DNA of 5,054 nt, from the NCBI GenBank assembly GCA_028678715.1, contig JAJRCY010000084.1:1-5054 (forward strand), written 5' to 3'. Position numbers and translations under genes: made by a program. The notes below the pieces were generated by a model. That model was given only the letters and a program-made list of their open reading frames with translations, was not told where the DNA came from and did not search any database. Of this stretch, positions 5,038 through 5,054 are shown in pieces. Source of the DNA: Methanomicrobiales archaeon (GTDB taxonomy: Archaea; Halobacteriota; Methanomicrobia; Methanomicrobiales; JACTUA01). The stretch's first letter is position 1, and every line of letters begins with the position of its first letter.

Positions 5038-5054
5038 GGAACCGGCTATCCTCA

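Larger units (their letters stand above)
4756..5054. other. Intergenic region after the cbi operon
   Basis: I see no credible coding sequence in these 299 bases; the small open frames are low-complexity (Pro/Gly/Arg-rich) products of GC-rich inverted repeats. From left to right it contains a pyrimidine-rich tract (4784-4799), a small CCTC-ACCG-GAGG hairpin (4835-4846), the compound inverted-repeat element (4857-4972), a G/C-run tract containing the palindrome GGGCGCCC (4977-4984), and a 7-bp inverted repeat around an AT-rich patch (4994-5037). The patch at 5012-5023 could be the TATA region of a gene to the right of the window, which is speculative. Confidence 0.55.

Noticed and set aside
1..5054. 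CRISPR array, insertion sequence or phage genes
   Set aside because: No regularly spaced direct repeats, transposase or integrase motifs are present. All full-length genes belong to one metabolic operon with uniform codon bias.

Overview
The window holds one co-directional (+ strand) operon for cobalt uptake and tetrapyrrole amidation, cbiM-cbiN-cbiQ-cbiO-cbiA. It is flanked on the left by the last codons of an unidentified gene plus a structured spacer, and on the right by a spacer containing a large compound inverted repeat. The DNA is very GC-rich with strongly GC-biased third codon positions. A short AT-rich island just before cbiM looks like an archaeal TATA-type promoter, and the gene content fits a methanogen. 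I infer a high-GC methanogenic archaeon (Methanomicrobiales-like), but no rRNA or other marker gene is present to prove it.

Layout. Positions 2-76 are the C-terminal end of an upstream gene. Positions 77-423 are intergenic: a nested palindrome (82-129), a GC-rich tract with several weak hairpins, a TATA-like box (374-382) and a clean 8-6-8 palindrome (387-408) placed where transcription would start. Then come cbiM (424-1116), cbiN (1113-1418), cbiQ (1446-2246), cbiO (2243-3409) and a cbiA/cfbB-family gene (3406-4755). Three of the four junctions are 4-base start/stop overlaps (ATGA, ATGA, GTGA) and the fourth is a 27-base gap, so the genes are probably transcribed together and mostly translationally coupled. 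Positions 4756-5054 hold no credible gene, but contain a symmetric hairpin-rich element (about 4857-4972) and a second inverted repeat around an AT-rich patch (4994-5037).

How the genes work together. CbiM is the membrane substrate-binding component, CbiN its small partner, CbiQ the energy-coupling membrane subunit and CbiO the ATPase of a group I ECF transporter for Co2+ (Ni2+ is possible). The last gene amidates the a and c acetate side chains of cobyrinate (B12 route) or of Ni-sirohydrochlorin (coenzyme F430 route). The operon thus joins metal import to a metal-tetrapyrrole step.

The most unusual feature is CbiO. After a complete ABC ATPase it carries an extra C-terminal domain of about 105 residues, with alternating strand/helix character and a Cys-x3-His-x-Cys cluster. 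That domain could be a metal- or cofactor-sensing module. The next most interesting features are the operator-like palindrome upstream of cbiM and the compound inverted repeat after the operon.
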